Positions 1-9,837 of a stretch of 64,000 nt of DNA are shown here, in pieces. The translations under genes and the position numbers were made by a program. Source of the stretch: an uncultured Verrucomicrobiota bacterium. GTDB taxonomy: Bacteria; Verrucomicrobiota; Kiritimatiellia; Kiritimatiellales; Tichowtungiaceae. The first letter of the stretch is position 1, and every line of letters starts with the position of its first letter. The DNA lies in contig CAIKWE010000036.1 in the NCBI GenBank assembly GCA_903831085.1, positions 1 through 64,000 of the forward strand. Direction: 5' to 3'. The notes beneath the pieces are model-generated. The model was not told where the DNA came from. It ran no database searches and worked only from the letters and a program-made list of their open reading frames with translations.

Positions 1-207
1 CTGATCGACATGTGTCCTCCTTATTCGTTTTTACCCGCAGAATACTAACTCTGCGAGTGGTTTCGTTTAAGGGGGTCAGGTCACACAGATTGAAGAAGGT
101 CAGCGGCTTTCACGGGAGTATGCCGAGAAGTTTATTAAAAAGTAGCGCACGCTAAGCATCAGGGGATCACATATGAAATTCATAATCCCAGGTGGTTAGG
201 TGCGGTC

Positions 208-831
208 TTAAAATTTGGCGTTAAAAATTTTATATTTGTGAGCAGCGACGGTGCAGGCAGGGGTGTTTTTCAAATCATTATACTTCTTTAATTCCGCACG
301 TACTCGATGTTGCCCGTCCGAGGACAACCGATTATAAGCGTCTATTTTTCTCAGTAGGAATTTCAGCCTTAAATACTCCACGTCCCATCCAAACCGTCTA
401 TCAAACCCGTAGCTTCCCTGAGGATTTTCTCCAAAATTTATTTCTATTACAGCTCGCTGCTGCTCCCGTTCATGATCATCCAATAAAACCCAACAATTAA
501 ATGACGCGTTGGCGGCCACTTTTGCCTCAATTAATACAGAAAGATGTCCAACGTAAATAGACGCAGTCAACACACCGGCACCACACAGAAGATTTTCAAG
601 TCCGAATGGTAAAAAACGCAATGCATGTAGGATAAAAAAACAAATTAGTGATAGCATCGTTGCCCAAAAAATAAAAAAGCACATGAACCCAAACCTTAAT
701 CGCACTGGCTTCTGTGATGGCGGATTAAAAAGCCACGCCACCACTCTCAAATTGGCTGCAACCCACCCTGTGAAAAGACAGCACAAAATAAAAATGCCAA
801 GGCATTCACCAATTGCCGCCAAGATGTCCAT
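208..831 (-). CDS. hypothetical membrane protein
   Basis: ORF with several hydrophobic segments at N-terminus; no family recognised; island region. Confidence 0.5.
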   Translation of the reverse strand: MDILAAIGECLGIFILCCLFTGWVAANLRVVAWLFNPPSQKPVRLRFGFMCFFIFWATMLSLICFFILHALRFLPFGLENLLCGAGVLTASIYVGHLSVLIEAKVAANASFNCWVLLDDHEREQQRAVIEINFGENPQGSYGFDRRFGWDVEYLRLKFLLRKIDAYNRLSSDGQHRVRAELKKYNDLKNTPACTVAAHKYKIFNAKF

Positions 832-870
832 GACTGCTCCTTTAAAAATCAGCGTATTTTTATGGTTTTT

Positions 871-1674
871 TCACGGCTGCTTACGTCGAAGAAACTCCGC
901 TAGGCCACTATCCATACTCTCCGAAGAACCAATCATTTTCCCATTTGGATAATGCAGACAACCAGTCATCTTCATCACATATTCTTTGGCGTTATCAGCC
1001 AATTTGAACACCGCCGGATTTGTTTTTGTAAGCTTTGGGTGATCATTGCGGATTTTATCTACCTCCCAGTATAAATCTTCAATAAGATTACAAACCTCAT
1101 TGGTGTTTAAACCCTCGGCTTCAACGCACACCTTAATATTACGCGCAAACCCAAGAAGACGATTCCTGATTTGCCCTGAAACAAGAGGATCGCGAGCAAG
1201 TGTTTCGGAACCTCTGACAAGGCCATGCAGCACTTCGCGTGGTGTCATCTTTTCATTCCATCCATCTCGCACCGGCCACACGTCGTAGCGGCAGGTCTTA
1301 GCGGCGCCGTCACCCATGTCGCCATCGCCCATATCCACGCCCCATGCGTCACCTGGTACGTGAGCGTAGGATGTGCCTGACCAGTAGTAGTTAGACTGCA
1401 CGTTGGTGAACGGCGTTCCCCTTGTTCCTTCCCATGCTTCAGAATGATCCCCATTTTTCCGAAAGAGTGTGTCTAATTCTGCTGTACCGCCATTTTTTGC
1501 AACCAAGGGTAACCGCCAGTCACTGTGACCGGCAAAATTAAAATCCTCACAGTGTTTTACGGCTTCGAACCAACTCATCAGGCCGTGATTAGCATCCTTC
1601 GTCCACACTAGCCCGGTTGTGTTGTCTGTAACTGTTCCGTCTCCATTATCAACATACCGTGAGGATTTTTCCAT
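871..1674 (-). CDS. DUF1566 (Lcl C-terminal-like) domain protein
   Basis: DNGDGTVTDNTTGLVWTKDAN...WRLP...YYWSGTSY...CRYDVWPVRDG pattern typical of DUF1566. Confidence 0.75.
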   Translation of the reverse strand: MEKSSRYVDNGDGTVTDNTTGLVWTKDANHGLMSWFEAVKHCEDFNFAGHSDWRLPLVAKNGGTAELDTLFRKNGDHSEAWEGTRGTPFTNVQSNYYWSGTSYAHVPGDAWGVDMGDGDMGDGAAKTCRYDVWPVRDGWNEKMTPREVLHGLVRGSETLARDPLVSGQIRNRLLGFARNIKVCVEAEGLNTNEVCNLIEDLYWEVDKIRNDHPKLTKTNPAVFKLADNAKEYVMKMTGCLHYPNGKMIGSSESMDSGLAEFLRRKQP

Positions 1675-1865
1675 GAGTAGACCCCTTTTGCGGGAACACT
1701 ACAGCCCGGCAAAAACATTTCAAGGGAATCCGCCGACATGGTCGGTTCGTAACCCAGGCGATTCAACCCACGGCACCGGAGATGGACAAACCCAGAAACA
1801 CCCACTAGCATGAACCCGCTTAGACTAACCTTGAAGGGGTGCACAAAATGAATCAGGTCACAATT

Positions 1866-2537
1866 ATGAAGAAAGCAACTGTCATTCTGTTGCTGCTATT
1901 ATCAGGAAATGTCAGAGCCGTCTCTTTTGACAACTTGGATAAGGAAGCTCAGTTGCTACTATTGTCAGGAAACGTCGGAACCAACTCTCTTGATAACCTA
2001 GATAAGGACGCTGAATCCCAAGCTCAGTGGGATGTAGATTTTAAAGATGATAATTGTTTCATGCAAATCGTCATGAGATACAACGACGGGTCAACAAAAG
2101 CTATGGAACGCGCTGGGTTAGGCGTTTGTTATAACCTCAAAAATAAAAACGTTAAGTATATTATATTTTTTCTCCCCGCTGGTGTTGACGCCGAGGCAGG
2201 CCTTACGGTCAGATTTATAGATTTTGTCCCAGGTGGGGATACCTATAATTTAGTACCTTCACAAGATGGTTTTCTTGATCTGCCGATTAATGATTGCAAT
2301 AAAGAATATTGTGCTTCAAGAGTGCATCCAGAGATTCAAAGTGAAGATCATTCAAAAATAAATCTTCTGGAAGAGTTAATGTCCCGTGAATATGTCTGGC
2401 TGTTGTTTATGCGAAATGGAAATGCAGAACGAGCGATGATACCTATTTATAAGTTCAGAGATGAATTTTCCAAAATAAAAGATAGTAAGTCGAACATCGG
2501 GGTATCGGGGACGTCGCAAGAACCTCTCCGCCCCTAA
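1866..2537 (+). CDS. hypothetical secreted protein with a tandemly duplicated 21-aa N-terminal unit
   Basis: signal-peptide-like MKKATVILLLLLSGNVRA; 63-bp tandem repeat; start chosen inside ORF 1839..2537. Confidence 0.5.
   Translation: MKKATVILLLLLSGNVRAVSFDNLDKEAQLLLLSGNVGTNSLDNLDKDAESQAQWDVDFKDDNCFMQIVMRYNDGSTKAMERAGLGVCYNLKNKNVKYIIFFLPAGVDAEAGLTVRFIDFVPGGDTYNLVPSQDGFLDLPINDCNKEYCASRVHPEIQSEDHSKINLLEELMSREYVWLLFMRNGNAERAMIPIYKFRDEFSKIKDSKSNIGVSGTSQEPLRP
1890..2015 (+). repeat. 63-bp tandem duplication (2 copies)
   Basis: LLLLSGNVRAVSFDNLDKEAQ / LLLLSGNVGTNSLDNLDKDAE. Confidence 0.85.
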
Positions 2538-2668
2538 CACCAGGCAGAAGGGTCAGCCCGCGCATTGCAGCATTTTGAATCCTGACGGCCCTCGATCCCT
2601 GAACATTCCACACATCAACTGACAACCGACAACTATGAACCGATAACGCACCTTCGGCATTTGATTTT

Positions 2669-2687
2669 CCTCCTTACGGTAAGGAGG
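2669..2687 (+). promoter_or_regulatory. hairpin sequestering a Shine-Dalgarno sequence
   Basis: CCTCCTTA-CGG-TAAGGAGG perfect 8-bp stem containing AGGAGG, 7 nt before ATG 2695. Confidence 0.6.
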
Positions 2688-2694
2688 AATCATC

Positions 2695-3021
2695 ATGCTA
2701 CAAACAATGCTCATCAAACTGGGGCTGTCGCTGTTCAAGTTACTGCCCTTGGAACAAATCGTTGCCAAAGTGCTCACCGCCGCTATCCAGCGCATCATGC
2801 TGTCCAAAAAGACCGCCGCGCAGATCGCGCAAGTCCGCAAAACCGTTATTCACTTAACGGAGCTTGTGGCGCTCATTGACCCGATGCTGGCCGACAAAGC
2901 CGTCACCGGTGACGAAGCCAAACAAATGTTTGATGCGGTCAACCAGACCCGGCTGGAGATTTTGAATCTCTGGGCCAATGGCGAATCTGCCAAACAACTC
3001 GAAGCCAAGCTCCCCAACTGA
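2695..3021 (+). CDS. hypothetical protein, possibly phage-derived
   Basis: ORF with very strong SD and terminator; leader resembles that of the phage portal remnant at 26202. Confidence 0.6.
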   Translation: MLQTMLIKLGLSLFKLLPLEQIVAKVLTAAIQRIMLSKKTAAQIAQVRKTVIHLTELVALIDPMLADKAVTGDEAKQMFDAVNQTRLEILNLWANGESAKQLEAKLPN

Positions 3022-3050
3022 CCGCTGATCGAATTTTGATCTCTGGTCTT

Positions 3051-3073
3051 GCCGCCTTCGGGCGGCTTTTTTA
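3051..3073 (+). terminator. rho-independent terminator
   Basis: GCCGCC-TTCG-GGCGGC followed by TTTTTT. Confidence 0.85.
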
Positions 3074-3291
3074 TTATCTCAGCCATCTGTTCATTTAGGG
3101 AAGCAGACACCAAAAAATCGGCGCTGAAACACTCTGAAAAGTGTGGCGAAAAGTGTGGCTTTCACCCATCAAAAAGCACCGTTTTTCATACCATTTCAAT
3201 ACCCTTGACAAATCAGGTTTGTTTTTGTAGCTTGCTGATAGTCAGAGACTTACTGAAACAAAAAGTCACCGGCTGAATACTAAAAAATAGA

Positions 3292-3336
3292 TTTCTAATC
3301 CGACGGTCACAGGTTCGAATCCTGTCCGGGGTACCA
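3292..3336 (+). other. 3' half of a tRNA-Arg(TCT): probable att site of an integrated element
   Basis: anticodon loop TTTCTAA, stem half TCCGA, T-arm ACAGG-TTCGAAT-CCTGT, acceptor half CCGGGGT-A-CCA; no 5' half ACCCCGG upstream. Confidence 0.75.
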
Positions 3337-3355
3337 TTTTAAGGAAGAAACCAAG

Positions 3356-4450
3356 ATGAATCATTCGTGGGTGGAAATTGATATCGGGCGGCTGAAGCAG
3401 AACATTCGCGCTTTGCGTTCGTCTGTTCCGTCAGAAACCGCTGTTATATTTGTCGTTAAAGCCGATGCGTACAGTCACGGAATGGTTCCGGTCGCACGGG
3501 CCGCCGCCGAAGAGGGGATCAACTGGTTCGCCGTGGCTTTTCTTGACGAGGCACTCAAAATTCGCACGGCGTTACCGGACGTCAATATTCTGGTGATGGG
3601 GTTGGTGCTTCCCGAACATGTCGGCGAACTGCTCGAAAAACGGATTTTTCCTATCGTTACCTGTCTCGAGCACGGACTGGCGTTGGCCGAAGCCGCACGG
3701 GCCATGGGCAAAACGCTTCCGGTGCATCTCAAGGTGGATACCGGTATGGGGCGCCTCGGTGTGCAGTGGAACGAGGTCTCTGCGACAGTTAAGGCACTGA
3801 ATGAAGCGGGTGGCCTGGAGCTGATCGGCGTTTGCAGTCATTTTGCACGCGTAGAGCCGGATCAGCCCGACCACGCCTCGGCGCAGGCCGAAAAATTCAA
3901 TGAGGCGCTCAAACATCTGCCCGCAAAAATTTTCAAGCATCTCTCCAGTAGCCGTGCCGCGCTGTATTTCTCCGGATGGGACTTGGATGGCATCCGGCAG
4001 GGCATCGTGCTGTACGGGTACGGCGCCAACGACCCGAAAGGACGGTTTCAGACGAAGCCGATCCTTCAGTGGAAAGCCCGTGTGGTTCAGGTTAAAAAAG
4101 TTCCGGCCGATTTTGCGGTCGGTTATTACAGCACCTATCGCACGGAGTATCCCACGCAGATCGCCACGCTGGCAGTCGGCTACGCGGACGGTTATAACCG
4201 CGCGTTGAGCAACAAGGGCGATGTGCTGATCGGCGGGCGGCGTTGCGCGGTGGTCGGGCGTGTCAGCATGAACTGGATCACGGTGGATGTTGGGCCGGAT
4301 GCCAAGGTGAAGATGGGCGATGAGGCGGTTTTGATCGGCCAGCAAGGCGAAGAATCGGTCTGGGCTGATGAGCTTTCTAAAATCTGCCGGACGATCCCCT
4401 ACGAGATTCTCACCAGCATCAATGCGGCGCTTATGCGCAAATACGTTTAG
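3356..4450 (+). CDS. alr: alanine racemase
   Basis: AVIFVVKADAYSHGMVPVARAA PLP-lysine motif; VSMNWITVDVG; full-length match to family architecture. Confidence 0.95.
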   Translation: MNHSWVEIDIGRLKQNIRALRSSVPSETAVIFVVKADAYSHGMVPVARAAAEEGINWFAVAFLDEALKIRTALPDVNILVMGLVLPEHVGELLEKRIFPIVTCLEHGLALAEAARAMGKTLPVHLKVDTGMGRLGVQWNEVSATVKALNEAGGLELIGVCSHFARVEPDQPDHASAQAEKFNEALKHLPAKIFKHLSSSRAALYFSGWDLDGIRQGIVLYGYGANDPKGRFQTKPILQWKARVVQVKKVPADFAVGYYSTYRTEYPTQIATLAVGYADGYNRALSNKGDVLIGGRRCAVVGRVSMNWITVDVGPDAKVKMGDEAVLIGQQGEESVWADELSKICRTIPYEILTSINAALMRKYV

Positions 4451-4665
4451 AGATCCTTGCCGAACCAGCGCTTGGACGTGCCGATGATGATGCAGAGGCC
4501 GGAAATAATGACACCTGCAACCAACGCCAGAGAGCGGTAGCGCTGGATTTGCACATCATATGCCGCCGGTTTGAGCAGAATATAGATCGCAATCCCAATG
4601 GAAAGAGACACGGCGGATAACCACCAGAGTCCCGCATGTCGATTTGGTTTCATCATAGACATCAT
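4447..4665 (-). CDS. small hypothetical membrane protein
   Basis: two hydrophobic segments; ORF between alr and batD. Confidence 0.4.
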   Translation of the reverse strand: MMSMMKPNRHAGLWWLSAVSLSIGIAIYILLKPAAYDVQIQRYRSLALVAGVIISGLCIIIGTSKRWFGKDL

Positions 4666-4730
4666 AAAGCCCGCCCAGAGTACTGTTTTATTATCCCCTT
4701 ACAAGTTAAAACCTTTTTACAGCCGTTTTC

Positions 4731-6488
4731 TTAGAGCTTTGCCTTTTCACACTGTTTCAATATTTGTTCTAGACCGCCTTGCAGTTTCTCCATGCCTTCG
4801 GGCGATACAGTTCCCGGCTGTCCGTAACGGCAGGCTTCCACCTGCTCAAAGATCGTGCGAAGCATGTTAATTTTTTCCGGATCAAAACCGGCGCGGCCCA
4901 TGGTTTGCAACACGGTGGAAGAGGTTACATCACCCGGCGGCAAATTGAGACGATGGCCGAAATAATCAGCCAACGCATTCCAAAGTGCGTCATAAAAAGC
5001 CGGAACGTCAACACGCCGTTTTGCATGTTCGGCGACGCGCAGCGCCTTGCGTGCGGCTCTGGGCGCTTTTTGTCTCCGTACCCGAGCCGTGTCGCTTTGC
5101 CGGTTCCGGCGGAGCCTTTGACCCAGAAAGAAAGCGGCGCCAGTCACCAGTACGGCGGGAAGCGTCCATAACCAGGGCCGGATGCGCAGCCAGAGGTTTT
5201 TAAGCCGGGTGACAATGCGTTGCAGATCGCTTTCGGTCGCAAACGGGGTTTCCGTCGGCGGCAGAACGATCGAATCTTTCGCCGCGAACACCTGCGCGGT
5301 ACTGTTGGATGTCGCTGTTACGGCGATCGGAATCGGCGCGCTGTTTACTGTGCGGTACTGTCCGGATTGCGTGTCGAAAAATGAAAACGGAATCACCGGA
5401 ATTTCTTTCGCGTCAGCGGTGCGCGGCGAAATAACCTGTTCAAACCGGACGGTGTTGTTCTCCTGTTTGCGGACCGGCTCGCCGAAAAGCCTGAATAATC
5501 CGTTCGTGGGCAAAGTAGGCGACATAACGCGGTCAAAATTTCCGTCGCCGCTGATCGTCATGGTCAGCGTGACCGGATCGCCCGGATGAATTTCCAGCGG
5601 TTGGGCGTTTACCTTAAAATCAAACCGTCCGACGGCACCGCTGAATCCGGACGGCCTGCCTGCTTCCGGAAGCGGCTTGACAGTAATGACGGCCTTTTCG
5701 ACCGGCAAATCAACCGGGCGTGTTTCGGTGCGCTGGAACATGGACCCGAAAAACGGGTTGCTGAACGGATCGTTCGAACGATTGTTTTGATTCGGAACGA
5801 CCACCTGTACGGTTATCGATGGCTTGAACTCAAACATACCAGAACTCACCGCACGGGTACGGGTTTGAAAACGGCGGATGTCGTATATGACGTTGTTGAT
5901 CGTGTCACGGCCGCCCGGAATTTCCTGCCATTGAAGTCCATCCAAACCGGCGCTGGGCATACCTTGCAGATTAATATTAGCCATCTGTAAGCCTTGCCGG
6001 GAATAAATGGAAAGCATCATTCCGAAGGGCTCCTGTACGTAAGCGCCTTCACGATCCACCGCAAGACGGGCAAAAACAATATCACTCCAGCTCTGTGGCT
6101 GTGCGGCGTCACCGGACGTGCTGACTACCTTCAGTTCGCCTTGTAGCATTTTGGTCTGTCCGTCCACTGTGTATTGGAACGGACCGATCACAAAGGTTCC
6201 GGTTTTTTGAGGGAAAACTTGAAAGGTAAACGTGGTAGCGTTGTCCGATGTTCCGCTGCTAGACCAGCTCATCTGCTTGGATTGTCCGGCGCCGACGAAT
6301 CGAAGGCCGAGAACATCGGGCAGGGCGGGTGGAACTGGATTTTTTGCATTCCGCACTTCAATGCTCAGTGTGGCCGATTCGCCAAGCTGGATCAGCGGTG
6401 GCTGAATCATCATCGTCGCCTCAAAGCCGAACGCATGGAGCGCCATCAGGCAAAAAACAATCAGCAATCTGAAATCTAGAATCTTCAA
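4731..6488 (-). CDS. BatD family protein
   Basis: signal peptide, repeated Ig-like strands, FDFKVNAQPLEIHPGDPVTLTMTISGDGNFD, C-terminal TM; in Bat operon. Confidence 0.85.
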   Translation of the reverse strand: MKILDFRLLIVFCLMALHAFGFEATMMIQPPLIQLGESATLSIEVRNAKNPVPPALPDVLGLRFVGAGQSKQMSWSSSGTSDNATTFTFQVFPQKTGTFVIGPFQYTVDGQTKMLQGELKVVSTSGDAAQPQSWSDIVFARLAVDREGAYVQEPFGMMLSIYSRQGLQMANINLQGMPSAGLDGLQWQEIPGGRDTINNVIYDIRRFQTRTRAVSSGMFEFKPSITVQVVVPNQNNRSNDPFSNPFFGSMFQRTETRPVDLPVEKAVITVKPLPEAGRPSGFSGAVGRFDFKVNAQPLEIHPGDPVTLTMTISGDGNFDRVMSPTLPTNGLFRLFGEPVRKQENNTVRFEQVISPRTADAKEIPVIPFSFFDTQSGQYRTVNSAPIPIAVTATSNSTAQVFAAKDSIVLPPTETPFATESDLQRIVTRLKNLWLRIRPWLWTLPAVLVTGAAFFLGQRLRRNRQSDTARVRRQKAPRAARKALRVAEHAKRRVDVPAFYDALWNALADYFGHRLNLPPGDVTSSTVLQTMGRAGFDPEKINMLRTIFEQVEACRYGQPGTVSPEGMEKLQGGLEQILKQCEKAKL

Positions 6489-6497
6489 TACACGCTC

Positions 6498-7067
6498 CTA
6501 CCAATCTTTTTCAACTCGCACCGGGCCGCCCAGAAACGGCTTCAAATTCGCCCGCCGATCCTGCTCATCCTGTTTCATCGCGTCAAGCAACTGCTGTGCT
6601 TCCTGCTCGCTCATTTCGCCAGCCTGCTGAGGCTTGGAGGGTTGAGGCTGTACTTTATTCTGATCGGACGGTTTCGACTGATCAGATTGCTTCTGTTCGT
6701 CCTGTTTCTGGTTCTGCTGGTCCTGTTGCTGTTTCTTCTCGTCCTTCTGCTTATCCTGACCGCTTTGCTGCTGTTGCTGATCCTGCTGGTTCTTCTGATC
6801 GTCTTTCTTTTGCTGGTCTTGATTTTTCTGCTGATCCTGCTTCTGCTGATCTTTATTTTTCTGTTGTTCCTCAATCAGTTTTTTCAGCTTCAGGAGTTTT
6901 TCGTCTTGCGGGAATTTGTTAAGAGCCTCCGCGACTAGATTGCTGGCGACCGGTGTATTGCCATAGATGTATTCTTTCGCGGCTGGATTGAAAAGCTGCA
7001 TGGCGGTCTGGGCAGAGGCCGTGGCGTACAAGGCGATGCAGATTAAAATGATTTGATAGCGCTTCAT
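6498..7067 (-). CDS. secreted Q/K/D-rich low-complexity protein in Bat operon
   Basis: signal peptide plus QQKNKDQQKQDQQKNQDQQKK tract; overlaps upstream VWA-TPR gene. Confidence 0.65.
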   Translation of the reverse strand: MKRYQIILICIALYATASAQTAMQLFNPAAKEYIYGNTPVASNLVAEALNKFPQDEKLLKLKKLIEEQQKNKDQQKQDQQKNQDQQKKDDQKNQQDQQQQQSGQDKQKDEKKQQQDQQNQKQDEQKQSDQSKPSDQNKVQPQPSKPQQAGEMSEQEAQQLLDAMKQDEQDRRANLKPFLGGPVRVEKDW

Positions 7068-8869
7068 GGTTTCAGTGGATTGCTTGGATAAACGATTTGA
7101 ATGACTTTCTGATTGTTCTGAATCAGCTGTGTAAACTCCTCTTTTAATTCTTCATCGAGATCAAACGCCAGCTTCCGTTTATCTGTGTCAGCCAGCATGA
7201 TATCGGCAGCAGTTTTATACTCATAGGAAGCTATGGCTTTTTTCGCGGTTTCCATGTCGGTGCGAGTATCCTTTAACGCCTGTTCCAGCATCAGGAGCCG
7301 TTCGGCGGCTCGATTCGTCAGATTTAGCGCTTCTTTGCTGGCAGGCGCGAAATCGACAAGAACCGGAGCCAGAAGCTCTTTGGCCTTCATATAATTTTCC
7401 TTGGCGGTTTTTGCCTTATATTCTTTTAGCAGGGCATCGGCTTTTTGAATTAAGTCGGATGCGCCCTGGATGCGGGTTGACACAATCAGGTTGATTGCGC
7501 GTTCAAAATTTTGTTTAGCAGTCTTGTCATCTGGTTTGAGTGCCAGCGCTTGCTCGAAAAGATTTGCCGCTTGTGCCGCAATGTCAGCGACTGCATTTGT
7601 TGATTGTGTCGTCCCATCCAGCAGAGCGGTTCCGCGGTTGTAGAGCGCTTTCTGTTTGAGCCGGTCATCTTTCGTCAGGGCGGCGGCGGAACTGTAGGCT
7701 TTTTCCGAACCTTGGAAATCTTTCTGGCGGTAAAGGACGTTACCACGGTCGTAGTTTCCGACATCAGGAAACTTTTTGACCATTTCATCCAGTGTTTGGA
7801 GTGTGTTGGTGTAGTCGCCTTTTTTGTAAGCCCTCACCCAGTCGGCGGCGTCGGCTTGCGGCGCGGATATCAGCATCAGGAAGACCAGAATTGCCGCTGG
7901 ACGGAATAGTCCTTCTGTCAGCAGAAGGAGCAGGGCGGCGGCGGCGAACCACCCGAAACGTTCTTCATAAACTTTAGCCAGCCGCGTTTCCTGTTCATTG
8001 CGCTGGAGTCCCGAAATGCCGAGCTTGTAGATGCGATCGAGGCCGAAGTCGCCCGGAGCGGAACGGACGTAAAAGCCGCCGGTTTCGCTCGCCAGTTTTT
8101 CGAGCAATCCTTCGTTAAGCGAGCTCTTAACAACCTGTCCTTGCGGGTTTTTGACATAACCTTCCGTTGAGGGAACCAGCTCGCCTTCGAGCGTGCCGAC
8201 GCCGATGCAGAAGAGTTTGATTTTGTCTTTGCGGAGCTGTTCGGCCATGCGCACCGGATCGCCTTCATGGTCCTCTCCGTCAGTAATCAGGATGATTACA
8301 CGGTCGGCCTCAGATTTGGTATCAAAGCTGTCCGCCGCGGTTTTGAGTGCCTGTTCAATAGCGGTTCCGCCGCGCGGGATAATTCCGGCATAGATGTCGT
8401 CGAGCATCATCGTGAAGGCGGCGTAGTCGATCGTGACCGGGCATTGCAGAAAGCTGCTGCCGGCGAAAGCTACCAGTCCGATTCGGTCGCCCTTCAACTG
8501 TTTCACAAAATCCCGTACAGCCCACTGCGCCTGCTTCAGGCGGTTGGGTTTGATGTCTTCCGCCAGCATGCTCTTGGAAGTATCGAGTACGACGATGATA
8601 TCCAGGCCGCGCTGTTTAACCTCTTCCCAGTGCGAGCCCCATTGCGGACGGGTCAGTGCCAGTCCGATACAGAGCAGAGCGAGCAGCCGCAAGATGATGC
8701 GGCGGCGACCGGTCTTTCTGGTGTGACCCGGAATGACGGTTTCCCAAACACCGGAAGAAATCAGCCGTGTCAGCCGCACCGCGCGCTGCCGGTGCATCCA
8801 GATGAACAGCACGATCAGCGGGATGATCAGCAGAAGCCATTTGATAAATTCTGGAGCGCCGAATCTCAT
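7064..8869 (-). CDS. VWA domain protein fused to TPR region (BatB/BatC-like)
   Basis: DIIVVLDTSKSMLAEDIKPNRL MIDAS motif; TPR-like C-terminal half. Confidence 0.85.
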   Translation of the reverse strand: MRFGAPEFIKWLLLIIPLIVLFIWMHRQRAVRLTRLISSGVWETVIPGHTRKTGRRRIILRLLALLCIGLALTRPQWGSHWEEVKQRGLDIIVVLDTSKSMLAEDIKPNRLKQAQWAVRDFVKQLKGDRIGLVAFAGSSFLQCPVTIDYAAFTMMLDDIYAGIIPRGGTAIEQALKTAADSFDTKSEADRVIILITDGEDHEGDPVRMAEQLRKDKIKLFCIGVGTLEGELVPSTEGYVKNPQGQVVKSSLNEGLLEKLASETGGFYVRSAPGDFGLDRIYKLGISGLQRNEQETRLAKVYEERFGWFAAAALLLLLTEGLFRPAAILVFLMLISAPQADAADWVRAYKKGDYTNTLQTLDEMVKKFPDVGNYDRGNVLYRQKDFQGSEKAYSSAAALTKDDRLKQKALYNRGTALLDGTTQSTNAVADIAAQAANLFEQALALKPDDKTAKQNFERAINLIVSTRIQGASDLIQKADALLKEYKAKTAKENYMKAKELLAPVLVDFAPASKEALNLTNRAAERLLMLEQALKDTRTDMETAKKAIASYEYKTAADIMLADTDKRKLAFDLDEELKEEFTQLIQNNQKVIQIVYPSNPLKP

Positions 8870-9837
8870 TCCGGAAGCCTCCCGAAGCGAGAAAGTGAAA
8901 ACGCTTTTTCCAAGGTCAGGAAAAGCAGCGCGGCGATCAGCCAGCCGCCGGCCTTTTCCTCAAAGCGGGTAAACTGCTGCATTTCGATTTCGGTTTTTTC
9001 GAGTTTGTCGATCCGGTCATAAACCTCTTCGAGCGTTTTCAGGTCGCGGGCCCGAAAGAACTCCGCCTTGCTCCGCTCGGCGATGCGCTTGAGTGTGTTC
9101 TCATCAATTTCCTGCGGCGGCAGGGTGAAGAAACCCTGCTTGATCGGCAGTCCGCCGCCGATACCGATGGTGTAAACCTTAATGCCGAGCGCGGCGGCGG
9201 CCTGCGCGGCGTTTTCCGGCGTCAGTTCGCCGCGGTTGTTGATACCGTCGGTGAGCAGAATCACGATGCGGCTTTTCGCTTTGCTGTCGCGCAACCGATT
9301 GACGGCGGAGGCGATGCCGTCGCCAATGGCCGTGCCGTCTTCGAGCATGCCGGTGCGCAGACCAGCCATACGCTGAACCAGCCAGCTGTGATCGAGCGTT
9401 AGCGGCGCGATGGAATAGGGAAGCGCGGCGAAGCCGACCATGCCGATCCGGTCGTCTTTGCGTTTGCTGATGAATTCGCTGATGACCTGTTTGGCCGATT
9501 CGATGCGGGTTTGGCGCTGGCCGTTACGCGAAAAGTCCGGCGTTTCCATCGAGGTGGAAAGGTCGAGAAGCAGGACAATATCCACGCCCTCGGTATTCAC
9601 ACGGCTTTCCTGCAGTCCGCGTTGCGGACGGGCAATCGCAACAATCAGACAAGCCAGTCCTAAGACGTAAAGTGCGGTTAGTACCGGTTGCAGACGCACC
9701 GCCAGACTGACGGGCAGTTGCTTTAACAAAGCACCGTCCGGGAAATTGACCGCCGGTCCGCGGCGGCGCGCGCGCCACCACAGCAGCGCCGGAATCAGCA
9801 GCATAAGCAACAGGAGATATGGATGAGCAAAATTCAT
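8866..9837 (-). CDS. VWA domain protein (BatA-like)
   Basis: GVDIVLLLDLSTSMETPDFS; ILLTDGINNRGELTPENAA; TM segments. Confidence 0.9.
   Translation of the reverse strand: MNFAHPYLLLLMLLIPALLWWRARRRGPAVNFPDGALLKQLPVSLAVRLQPVLTALYVLGLACLIVAIARPQRGLQESRVNTEGVDIVLLLDLSTSMETPDFSRNGQRQTRIESAKQVISEFISKRKDDRIGMVGFAALPYSIAPLTLDHSWLVQRMAGLRTGMLEDGTAIGDGIASAVNRLRDSKAKSRIVILLTDGINNRGELTPENAAQAAAALGIKVYTIGIGGGLPIKQGFFTLPPQEIDENTLKRIAERSKAEFFRARDLKTLEEVYDRIDKLEKTEIEMQQFTRFEEKAGGWLIAALLFLTLEKAFSLSRFGRLPE

Noticed and set aside
3260-3336. Complete tRNA-Arg gene
   Set aside because: No 5' acceptor, D-arm or 5' anticodon-stem half upstream; only the 3' half is present.
6642-6938. 98-aa Leu-rich ORF on the + strand
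   Set aside because: It is the antisense of the Q/K/D-rich tract; composition artefact, not a gene.
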